A stretch of 11,804 bases of DNA from Lachnospiraceae bacterium UBA3692. Its GTDB lineage: Bacteria; Bacillota; Clostridia; Lachnospirales; Lachnospiraceae. The DNA is taken from positions 96,554 through 108,357 of the forward strand of contig DFIR01000092.1 of NCBI GenBank assembly GCA_002372815.1, in the 5' to 3' direction. This document shows, piece by piece, positions 1 to 5,216 of the stretch. Under the pieces are notes generated by a model. It searched no databases. It had not been told where the DNA came from and worked only from the letters and a program-made list of their open reading frames with translations. Both the position numbers and the translations under genes were made by a program. Position 1 is the first letter of the stretch. Every line of letters starts with the position of its first letter.

Positions 1-210
1 AAGATCGCCCCCGGCACCGCCAACGACGACACCCTGCTCTACGGCGTGGAAGTCAAGTTCTATAATATGGAAGTGGAGCTGGACGAGCATCTGGAGACCT
101 GCCTGAAGGGCCTCTACATCATCGGCGACGGCAGCGGCGTCACCCACTCCCTGTCCCACGCCTCGGCCAGCGGCGTGTATGTTGCGAGGGAGATCCTGCA
201 GAACATCTGA
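1..210 (+). CDS. FAD-dependent dehydrogenase, C-terminal end (partial, 5' end outside window)
   Basis: Frame 1 is open from the first base to a TGA at 208-210, giving the last 69 residues of a protein. The visible piece carries the C-terminal flavin-binding signature of the uncharacterised FAD-dependent dehydrogenases (COG2509 type, HI0933/GidA-like fold). It has a segment resembling 'VKFYNMEVELDEHLET', then 'LYIIGDGSGVTHSL' (residues about 39-51), with Gly-Asp-Gly contacting FAD in this superfamily, and a closing 'ASASGVYVAREI' helix. The substrate is not known for this family. Only the end is in view, so the Rossmann FAD motif and catalytic region cannot be checked. The family call rests on recognising these motifs. 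Codon use matches the GC-rich host genes, unlike the next reading frame downstream. Confidence 0.75.
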   Translation, partial: KIAPGTANDDTLLYGVEVKFYNMEVELDEHLETCLKGLYIIGDGSGVTHSLSHASASGVYVAREILQNI

Positions 211-220
211 GCCCTGAAGA

Positions 221-267
221 GGGCGACAGCGGGGCGGCGGAGCAATTCTGCGGCCCCGTTATCGCCC
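221..267 (+). terminator. Long GC-rich inverted repeat after the dehydrogenase gene, possible terminator
   Basis: GGGCGACAGCGGGGC at 221-235 pairs with GCCCCGTTATCGCCC at 253-267 over 15 positions, with one C/A-type mismatch and a G-U pair and a 17-nt loop. It begins 11 nt after the dehydrogenase stop codon, where a terminator would sit. No T-run follows, so it is not a canonical intrinsic terminator. The hicB remnant starts just beyond it, so the original T-tract may have been replaced by the rearrangement. Confidence 0.45.
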
Positions 268-280
268 CCGGAGCAGGAAA

Positions 281-520
281 GAAGCAGAGAAAAGAGAAAT
301 TCCGGAACCGTCTGCACAAGATGCTATTGGAGTAAAAGAGAACGAGTTTGTGAACTTCGTGGCAGCCGATACTATGGAATATCGGAAGAGGTTCAACAAC
401 AAAGCGGTAAAGAAAACATTGACGATTCCTGAATGGATGAATGAGGCAGCGACTGCTGCAGGCCTAAACTTTTCCCAGGTCTTACAGGAAGCAATTGCAC
501 AGAAACTACATATGGCATGA
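281..520 (+). pseudogene. hicB: 5'-truncated HicB-family antitoxin remnant
   Basis: Read in the frame ending at TGA 518-520, this stretch gives 79 residues that match the C-terminal half of long-form HicB antitoxins. In order: a linker 'EIPEPS' (about 296-313), 'ENEFVNFVAADTMEYRKRF', then the ribbon-helix-helix domain 'NNKAVKKTLTIPEWMNEAA' and 'GLNFSQVLQEAIAQKL'. HicB is normally about 120-140 residues, with an N-terminal RNase-H-like fold that neutralises the HicA mRNA interferase and a C-terminal DNA-binding domain. The N-terminal half is missing: upstream of about 281 the frame no longer resembles HicB and meets a stop at 215-217. No hicA is present in the window. The only in-frame ATG (374) would give a 48-residue DNA-binding fragment and has no Shine-Dalgarno sequence. 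Base composition is clearly more AT-rich than the neighbours, which suggests horizontal origin. I regard it as a decaying toxin-antitoxin relic; expression as a free DNA-binding peptide cannot be excluded. Confidence 0.8.
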
Positions 521-528
521 ATCAGATC

Positions 529-563
529 AGCCCCGGAGGGAGAGATCCATCCGGGGCTTGTTT
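529..563 (+). terminator. Intrinsic terminator after the hicB remnant
   Basis: AGCCCCGGA (529-537) pairs perfectly with TCCGGGGCT (550-558) around a 12-nt loop, and TGTTTTCG follows. It begins 8 nt after the hicB stop. This is a standard rho-independent terminator that would end + strand transcription from the hicB side, before the AT-rich spacer and the convergent ssrA terminator. Confidence 0.85.
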
Positions 564-634
564 TCGTCTTACCCTCATTTTGGGGCAAGTATCATTTTTG
601 TATCAAAAGTATCCAAAACACTTGTATTATCGTC

Positions 635-664
635 TATGCATTTTGATTTTATTCTAAATGCATA
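635..664. repeat. Perfect 9-bp inverted repeat in the AT-rich spacer
   Basis: TATGCATTT (635-643) and AAATGCATA (656-664) are exact reverse complements with 12 bases between them. They lie in the gene-free AT-rich spacer (about 564-692) between the hicB terminator and the ssrA terminator. In the same spacer GTATC occurs three times within 25 bases (589, 600, 609). Nothing else is seen in the spacer: no open frame with a ribosome site and no clear promoter. The dyad could be a protein-binding site left from an element, or chance in AT-rich DNA. Confidence 0.4.
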
Positions 665-692
665 TAACGATTTTCGCAGATATTATCTAGCA

Positions 693-731
693 AAAACGGG
701 AAACACAGATAAACCCTGCGTTTCCCGTTTT
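693..731 (-). terminator. Intrinsic terminator of ssrA
   Basis: Read on the - strand, AAAACGGGAAACGCAG (731-716) pairs with CTGTGTTTCCCGTTTT (708-693) as a 16-bp stem with one G-U pair and a 7-nt loop. The right arm ends in a T-run that continues to 692. It starts 2 nt beyond the mature tmRNA 3' end. This is a strong rho-independent terminator for the tmRNA transcript. It faces the hicB terminator, so the two transcription units converge here. Confidence 0.9.
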
Positions 732-732
732 A

Positions 733-1079
733 TGGACCAGACGGGAGTCGAACCCGTGTCCAAAAGCCCATTCAGCGTCCTTCTACTATCATAGCCGTTC
801 TTTGCGGCCGGAGCCGGTTCCCTCGTGCGGCGGGATGAAAGGCAGTCCTTCCGCGTCGGTAGTCCCTGTTACGCCCGCGGGTCCGGGGCGATCCCCGCGT
901 CGTTTCCCGCTTTCATGATGCCGTATCCGGAGGATGCGGGTGTCCCCCGGGCGACAGCGGCTTAGATTAAGCCGCGAGTGCTACTCTGTTGTTAGCGTTT
1001 ATTTTTAGATTTGCCGTTTACGTGCGGCGACGGATAGCTTCTCCACCTTCAAGACCCCTGTCGAAACCATGACTGGCCC
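733..1079 (-). ncRNA. ssrA: tmRNA (transfer-messenger RNA)
   Basis: tmRNA rescues stalled ribosomes with SmpB: it acts first as alanyl-tRNA, then as a short mRNA that adds a degradation tag. The 5' end on the - strand (GGGCCAG, 1079-1073) forms a 7-bp acceptor stem with CTGGTCC (740-734), including the G3-U70 pair that specifies alanine. The reduced D-domain reads GTTTCGACAGGGG. The T-arm ACGGG-TTCGACT-CCCGT (757-741) adjoins the acceptor directly. The tag frame is at 967-996, with its stop codon inside the helix GCGGCTTA/TAAGCCGC (976-958). The rest is GC-rich pseudoknot sequence. Length is about 347 nt, normal for one-piece tmRNA. The base after the acceptor is the A discriminator (733), but the next bases are TAA, so CCA is not encoded and must be added by tRNA nucleotidyltransferase. 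End positions are inferred from the acceptor pairing. Confidence 0.95.
967..996 (-). other. ssrA: tmRNA proteolysis-tag reading frame (ANNRVALAA)
   Basis: Inside the tmRNA the resume codon is most likely GCT at 996-994, preceded by TAAAC, which resembles the -5 to -1 context of known tmRNAs. The frame then reads Ala-Asn-Asn-Arg-Val-Ala-Leu-Ala-Ala followed by TAA (969-967). The C-terminal ALAA is the usual recognition end for ClpXP and related proteases. Nine encoded codons is one fewer than the E. coli tag (ANDENYALAA). Choosing the resume codon is inference; the stop and the ALAA end are certain. Confidence 0.85.
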
Positions 1080-1090
1080 TTGTCTGGAAA

Positions 1091-1119
1091 ATCATAACAG
1101 ATGCAGCGGGGATTTGCAA
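1091..1119 (-). promoter_or_regulatory. Sigma-70-type promoter of ssrA
   Basis: On the - strand TTGCAA (1119-1114) is followed after exactly 17 nt by TATGAT (1096-1091), with a TG two bases before it. The mature tmRNA 5' G lies 11 nt beyond the -10 box, so a short leader is probably removed by RNase P, as usual for tmRNA. The promoter points away from the nupN gene. Confidence 0.75.
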
Positions 1120-1135
1120 GAATCTGCGGGAACGG

Positions 1136-1204
1136 TACTTTTTTTTCAAGCGGATTTGTGCAATAATCACAATGTAATACTATCCACTTCTACTTTTTTT
1201 TCAA
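1136..1204. repeat. Pair of identical 14-nt direct repeats upstream of nupN
   Basis: TAC followed by eight T and CAA occurs at 1136-1149 and again, exactly, at 1191-1204, starting 55 bases apart (five helical turns of 11 bp). The copies flank the presumed nupN promoter; the second ends just before the ribosome binding site. The spacing would put both on the same face of the DNA, so paired protein binding or an UP-like or slippage role is possible. No known operator is recognised. Confidence 0.5.
1156..1183 (+). promoter_or_regulatory. Candidate promoter of the nupNOPQ operon
   Basis: TTGTGC (1156-1161) and TACTAT (1178-1183) are spaced by 16 nt. Both match the sigma-70 consensus only in part (3/6 and 4/6). 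This is the best pair in the 140-nt gap between the divergent ssrA promoter and the nupN start. It leaves a leader of about 30 nt, too short for a riboswitch. Confidence 0.3.
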
Positions 1205-1219
1205 CAAGGGAGGAAAGAC

Positions 1220-2407
1220 ATGAAAAAGATCCTTGCAACCCTTCTGAGCGCCGCGATGGTCGCGATGCTGATGACGGCTTGCGGAACTCCTGCGACATCC
1301 GCCGACAGCGGTGCCAAGGAAGAGCCCGCCCAGGAAGCCGCAGCGGAAGCTCCTGCCGAGGAGACGGCGGCGGAAGGTCTGAAGATCGCGATCGTCTCTT
1401 CGCCTTCAGGCGTCGATGACGGTTCCTTCAACCAGAACAACTACAACGGTATTCTGGACTTCATCGCGGAGAATCCCGATGCGACCGTGAACCCCGTGCG
1501 CGAGGAGACCGGCGACGTCAGCGCCTGCATCCAGACCGTCGAGGACATCGTCGCGGATTATGACGTCATCGTCTGCTGCGGCTTCCAGTTCGCCGGCATC
1601 GGCCAGATCGCCACGGACAACCCGGATGTGGACTTCATCCTGGTCGACACCTATCCGAGCGACGCCGAGGGCAATGAGGTCGCCTGCGACAACGTCTATG
1701 CCATGCAGTTCAAGGAGCAGGAGAGCGGCTTCTGCGCAGGTCTCGCTGCTGCCATGGAGACCAAGACCGGCAAGGTCGCCGTCGTGAACGGCATTGCGTA
1801 TCCTTCCAACGTCAACTATCAGTACGGCTTCGAGAGCGGCGTGAACTACGCCAACAAGAACTACGGCACCTCCGCGGAGTGCATCGAACTCGCTTCCTAT
1901 GCGGGCACCGATGTCACCGGCGCGAACGTCGGCGGCAACTATGTGGGCAGCTTCTCCGATGAGGAGACCGGCAAGACCGTCGGCAAGGCGCTCATCGACC
2001 AGGGCTGCGATGTGATCTTCGTGGCGGCCGGCGCTTCCGGCAACGGCGTCTTCACGGCGGCGAAGGAGAGCACCGATGTCTATATCATCGGCTGCGATGT
2101 CGACCAGTATGACGACGGCGTCAACGGCGACAAGAACATCATCCTGACCTCCGGTCTGAAGATCATGGATATGAACGTCACGAAGCAGCTCAACGCTGTC
2201 AAGGACGGTTCCTTCAAGGGCGAGAACGCCCTCCTCGGCGCGGACAGCGATTCCACCGGCTATGTCAAGGAGGCCGGCAGACATCAGCTCTCCGACGATA
2301 CCGTCGCCAAGATCGACGAGGCCTTCGCAAAGGTCAAGAGCGGCGAGATCGTTCCCGCTGCGAACTTCAACGGAATGACCCCTGAGGACTTCACGGGCCT
2401 GAACTGA
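1220..2407 (+). CDS. nupN: BMP-family substrate-binding lipoprotein of a nucleoside ABC transporter
   Basis: The 395-residue product is the extracellular binding component of a BMP (PnrA/TmpC-like) transporter, a family whose studied members bind purine or other nucleosides. A lipoprotein signal peptide runs from residue 1 to the lipobox MTA-Cys21. An acidic, Ala/Glu/Pro-rich linker (22-53) probably spans the wall. The mature domain begins at 'LKIAIVSS' and keeps family motifs 'DDGSFNQ' (66-72, usually DKSFN), 'EQESGFCAG' (166-174), 'AAGASGNG' (269-276) and 'GCDVDQ' (291-296), the last lining the ligand site in PnrA. ATG 1220 follows AAGGGAGGA (1206-1214) at ideal distance. The ATPase and both permeases follow, but a hairpin pair separates this gene from them, fitting the higher expression usual for binding proteins. 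The symbol follows B. subtilis nupNOPQ at family level; the true ligand cannot be read from sequence, and other BMP proteins have non-nucleoside ligands. Confidence 0.88.
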   Translation: MKKILATLLSAAMVAMLMTACGTPATSADSGAKEEPAQEAAAEAPAEETAAEGLKIAIVSSPSGVDDGSFNQNNYNGILDFIAENPDATVNPVREETGDVSACIQTVEDIVADYDVIVCCGFQFAGIGQIATDNPDVDFILVDTYPSDAEGNEVACDNVYAMQFKEQESGFCAGLAAAMETKTGKVAVVNGIAYPSNVNYQYGFESGVNYANKNYGTSAECIELASYAGTDVTGANVGGNYVGSFSDEETGKTVGKALIDQGCDVIFVAAGASGNGVFTAAKESTDVYIIGCDVDQYDDGVNGDKNIILTSGLKIMDMNVTKQLNAVKDGSFKGENALLGADSDSTGYVKEAGRHQLSDDTVAKIDEAFAKVKSGEIVPAANFNGMTPEDFTGLN

Positions 2408-2418
2408 GAAGAACACAT

Positions 2419-2460
2419 ACGGTAAGCCCCGTCCGCACCTCTGCGCTCGGACTATACCGT
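2419..2460 (+). promoter_or_regulatory. Imperfect hairpin in the nupN-nupO gap
   Basis: ACGGTA (2419-2424) pairs with TACCGT (2455-2460), and inside it GTCCG (2431-2435) pairs with CGGAC (2448-2452). It lies 11 nt after the nupN stop and directly upstream of the stronger hairpin at 2464-2491. Together they look like a 3' mRNA-stabilising or processing structure. No riboswitch consensus is recognised. Confidence 0.4.
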
Positions 2461-2463
2461 CAG

Positions 2464-2498
2464 GCACAAGGGGAGTCAAATCCCCTTGTGCTTCTCTT
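2464..2498 (+). terminator. Strong hairpin between nupN and nupO, partial terminator or attenuator
   Basis: GCACAAGGGGA (2464-2474) and TCCCCTTGTGC (2481-2491) form a perfect 11-bp stem with a 6-nt loop. It is followed by TTCTCTTA, a pyrimidine-rich but interrupted tail. Such a site after a binding-protein gene normally stops part of the transcripts, or protects the upstream message from 3' decay, giving more binding protein than ATPase and permease. No convincing new promoter is seen before nupO, so some read-through is expected. Confidence 0.7.
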
Positions 2499-2502
2499 AT
2501 GT

Positions 2503-2560
2503 GCTCAAAGCGAGCAATGGAACCCCGTTCGCTGACTGTCGGCATGGCTCAAAGCGGGCA
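2503..2560 (+). repeat. Near-identical 14-nt direct repeats before nupO
   Basis: GCTCAAAGCGAGCA (2503-2516) recurs as GCTCAAAGCGGGCA (2547-2560), one difference, 44 bases apart. Both copies lie in the untranslated gap between the hairpin and the nupO ribosome site. Each contains a small GC(N)GC dyad. The role is unknown; a regulator site or a duplication scar are both possible. Confidence 0.4.
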
Positions 2561-2585
2561 GAATGACACCACCAACACCATCACC

Positions 2586-2597
2586 AAGGAGGGGGAG
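2586..2597 (+). promoter_or_regulatory. Ribosome binding site that fixes the nupO start
   Basis: AAGGAGGGGGAG precedes ATG 2599 directly. An in-frame ATG at 2563 would add 12 residues (MTPPTPSPRRGR), but it has no Shine-Dalgarno sequence, and the added residues are just the translated ribosome site. ATG 2599 is therefore chosen. Confidence 0.85.
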
Positions 2598-2598
2598 A

Positions 2599-4134
2599 AT
2601 GGCAGAAGAATACATCGTGGAGATGCGGCATGTCACGAAACGTTTTCCCGGCATTGTGGCCAATGACGACGTGACGCTGCAGATCCGGAAGGGAGAGATC
2701 TTCGCGCTGCTCGGGGAGAACGGCGCCGGCAAGTCCACGCTGATGAGCATGCTCTTCGGCATGTACGAGCCGGACGAAGGCGAGATCTGGGTGCGCGGGA
2801 AGAAGGAGAAGATCCAGTCCCCGAACTACGCGACGGACCTCAACATCGGCATGGTCCACCAGCACTTCAAGCTGGTCTCCAACTACACGATCGCCGAGAA
2901 CATCATCCTGGGCATCGAGCCGCAGAAGAAGCTCTTCGGATTCCTCCCCTGGGTGGACATTGAGTCCGCGAACCGGAAGATCGCCGCGCTCTCGAAGGAG
3001 TACGGCCTGGAAGTGGATCCCACGAGCGTCATCGAGGACATCAACGTCTCCACCCGCCAGCGCGTGGAGATCCTGAAGATGCTCTACCGCGAGGCGGAGA
3101 TCCTGATCTTCGACGAGCCCACCGCCGTCCTGACGCCCCAGGAGATCGACTCGCTCCTGACCATCATCGAGAACCTGCGCGCCAGCGGCAAGACCATCAT
3201 CCTGATCACCCACAAGCTGGAGGAGATCAAGCGCGTCGCGGACCGCTGCGCGATCCTCCGCAGAGGCAAGCTGATCGACGTGCTCGACGTGAAGACCACC
3301 GACACGGCGACCATGGCGAACATGATGGTCGGCCGCGAAGTCTCCTTCACTTCCAATAAGAAGCCCGCGAAGTTCGGCGAGGTCATCCTGGACGTGCAGG
3401 ATCTCACCGTGCAGAACCAGGACAAGTTCGACGTCGTGAAGAACGTCTCGTTCCAGATCCATGCGGGCGAGATCTTCGCCATCGCCGGTGTTTCCGGCAA
3501 CGGCCAGGGGGAGATCGCGGACGCAATCGCCGGCCTGCAGAAAGTTCACAAAGGAAAGATCCTGCTCGGCGGCCAGGACATCACCGACCTGCCGATCCGC
3601 GAGCGGGTGCAGAAGGGCGTCTCCTACATTCCCGAGGACCGGCACGGCGTCGGCCTGATCCTGGACTTCGCGCTGCGGGAGAATCTCGCGCTGCGCAATT
3701 ATTACCAGGATCCCTTCGCGAAGAAGACCGTGCTCAATGAGCCTGCTTTCGAGTCCTTCAGCGAGCGCCTGATCAACACCTACGACATCCGCAGCGCCAA
3801 CGGCGGCGACACGCAGGTCCGCTCCATGAGCGGCGGCAACCAGCAGAAAGCCATCATCGGCAGAGAGATCGAGCAGAACGCGCCCCTCACGATCTTCGTC
3901 CAGCCCACGAGAGGCCTGGACATCGGCGCGATCGAGAAGATCCATCAGCAGATCATCGACGAGAGAGACCAGGGCAAGGCGGTCCTGCTGATCTCCCTGG
4001 AACTGGATGAAGTGATGGATCTGGCGGATACGATCGGCGTCATCTATTCCGGAGAGATCGGAAAGATCGCGCCCGCGGAATCACTGTCCACCAAGGAAGT
4101 GGGCGAGTACATGATGGGGGTGAAGCGCAAATGA
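2599..4134 (+). CDS. nupO: Double-domain ATPase of the BMP/nucleoside ABC transporter
   Basis: This 511-residue cytoplasmic protein powers the importer and has two ABC domains in tandem, as in RbsA/NupO-type ATPases. Domain 1 has Walker A GENGAGKST (39-47), Q-loop Gln88, Walker B ILIFDEP (168-174, catalytic Glu173) and H-loop His205. Its signature is degenerate: 'INVSTRQR' (148-155) where relatives have LSVGxQQR. Domain 2 has a degenerate Walker A GVSGNGQ (297-303), a normal signature MSGGNQQK (410-417) and Gln435 in place of the catalytic Glu, followed by 'PTRGLD'. A degenerate domain-2 Walker A is normal in this family. So one composite ATP site (domain 1 Walker A with domain 2 signature) looks competent and the other looks dead on both faces. 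The gene ends in a 4-bp ATGA overlap with the first permease, indicating translational coupling. Confidence 0.93.
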   Translation: MAEEYIVEMRHVTKRFPGIVANDDVTLQIRKGEIFALLGENGAGKSTLMSMLFGMYEPDEGEIWVRGKKEKIQSPNYATDLNIGMVHQHFKLVSNYTIAENIILGIEPQKKLFGFLPWVDIESANRKIAALSKEYGLEVDPTSVIEDINVSTRQRVEILKMLYREAEILIFDEPTAVLTPQEIDSLLTIIENLRASGKTIILITHKLEEIKRVADRCAILRRGKLIDVLDVKTTDTATMANMMVGREVSFTSNKKPAKFGEVILDVQDLTVQNQDKFDVVKNVSFQIHAGEIFAIAGVSGNGQGEIADAIAGLQKVHKGKILLGGQDITDLPIRERVQKGVSYIPEDRHGVGLILDFALRENLALRNYYQDPFAKKTVLNEPAFESFSERLINTYDIRSANGGDTQVRSMSGGNQQKAIIGREIEQNAPLTIFVQPTRGLDIGAIEKIHQQIIDERDQGKAVLLISLELDEVMDLADTIGVIYSGEIGKIAPAESLSTKEVGEYMMGVKRK

Positions 4135-5216
4135 ATAAGAACCGTGTTCTCCGCAACGCCGCCATTTCCATTCTTGTCGGTCTCCTTGTCGGAGCCGTCA
4201 TCATCCTGATCCTCGGCAAAAATCCGCTGACGGCCTACTTCAACCTGCTGCAGGGCTGCGGCCTGGCCCCGAAGGGCAAGTACGCGGCGGGCAGAGGCAT
4301 GCTGACGGACCTCTGCAGCTATATCGACTTCCTGACACCGATGATCTTCGCGGCGCTCGCCGTCGCCGTCGCCATGAAGGCCGGCCTGTTCAACATCGGT
4401 GTGGCGGGGCAGATGCTCGCCGCCGGTTTTATCGCGACGATCACGATCGGTTACAGCGCGATCCCGGCAGGACTCGCGAAGCCGCTGGTCCTGCTCATCG
4501 GCGCGGCGGTCGGCGCGGCGCTCGGCGCGATCGTCGGCTTCCTGAAATACCGGTTCAACATCAACGAAGTCGTCTCGACGATCATGTTCAACTATATCGT
4601 ATCGTACGTCGTCAGTTTCTTCATCAATACGCGCTATGTGGACGCGGTGTCGAGACAGTCCCGCAACATCGGCGAGAATGCCAGGCTGACGCTGCAGAAC
4701 GTCCTGATCGCCGGCTACAAGTTCAATATCCCGCTCGGGTTCATCGTGGCGCTGGCGGCGGTCTTCGTCGTGAAATTCGTGATGGACCGCACGGTGCTCG
4801 GCTTTGAACTGAAGGCGGTCGGTCTCAATAACACCGCTGCGCGCTATGCGGGCATCGCCGTCGGCCGCAGCATCGTCCTGTCGATGGTCATCAGCGGCGC
4901 GCTCGCGGGACTGGCAGGCGTGACCTATTACCTGGGCTATTTTGCCTCGATCCAGCCGCGTGTGCTGGTCTCCACCGGCTACGACGCGATCGCGGTCTGC
5001 CTGGTCGGCAATTCGAATCCCTTCGGGATCCTGGCCTCGACGCTGCTCCTGCAGATCATCAGCAAGGGTTCCACCTATATGAGCTCGCAGTCCGGTCTGG
5101 AGAGCGAGATCGCGTCGGTCATCACGGCGATCATCCTGCTGTCGACCACGATCAGCGTGCTGTACATGGAACTGTTCGGGAAGCTCCGCTCTAAGAAGGG
5201 AGGGAAGACCGCATGA
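4131..5216 (+). CDS. nupP: ABC transporter permease, first subunit
   Basis: The 361-residue product is a polytopic inner-membrane protein of the branched-chain amino acid/sugar/nucleoside permease family (BPD_transp_2). An N-terminal hydrophobic segment (about 10-28) is followed by a loop and a cluster of further membrane spans. Family motifs seen are 'MKAGLFNIGVAGQM' (82-95) and 'NINEVVSTIMFNYI' (143-156), matching the larger of the two permeases in BMP operons. It should form the translocation path as a heterodimer with the next gene product. Its start overlaps the ATPase stop (ATGA, 4131-4134) and its own stop overlaps the next start (ATGA, 5213-5216). A GGGGGTG stretch lies upstream as ribosome site inside the ATPase gene. 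Confidence 0.92.
   Translation: MNKNRVLRNAAISILVGLLVGAVIILILGKNPLTAYFNLLQGCGLAPKGKYAAGRGMLTDLCSYIDFLTPMIFAALAVAVAMKAGLFNIGVAGQMLAAGFIATITIGYSAIPAGLAKPLVLLIGAAVGAALGAIVGFLKYRFNINEVVSTIMFNYIVSYVVSFFINTRYVDAVSRQSRNIGENARLTLQNVLIAGYKFNIPLGFIVALAAVFVVKFVMDRTVLGFELKAVGLNNTAARYAGIAVGRSIVLSMVISGALAGLAGVTYYLGYFASIQPRVLVSTGYDAIAVCLVGNSNPFGILASTLLLQIISKGSTYMSSQSGLESEIASVITAIILLSTTISVLYMELFGKLRSKKGGKTA

Noticed and set aside
733..757. Ordinary tRNA gene on the - strand
   Set aside because: The T-arm and acceptor look tRNA-like, but the 5' acceptor half is about 340 nt away and a tag frame lies between, so this is the tRNA-like end of tmRNA.
495..794. 99-residue + strand open frame across the hicB terminator and the ssrA 3' end
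   Set aside because: It crosses two terminator hairpins and the tmRNA T-arm, has no ribosome site and resembles nothing.
1080..1219. Purine or other riboswitch before the nucleoside transporter
   Set aside because: The gap between the divergent promoters is too short and no aptamer consensus is seen.
1406..2545. 379-residue open frame on the - strand
   Set aside because: It lies antisense to nupN. Its Asp/Val/Ala/Leu-rich translation follows from the GC-rich third positions of the real gene; it matches no family and has no ribosome site.
2563..2598. Upstream ATG for nupO
   Set aside because: It has no Shine-Dalgarno sequence, and the extra 12 residues are the translated ribosome binding site of ATG 2599.
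2581..3945. 454-residue open frame on the - strand
   Set aside because: It is antisense to the ATPase gene, which has intact ABC motifs. The protein is low-complexity (Leu, Asp, Arg, Val, Ala) and typical of shadow frames in GC-rich genes.
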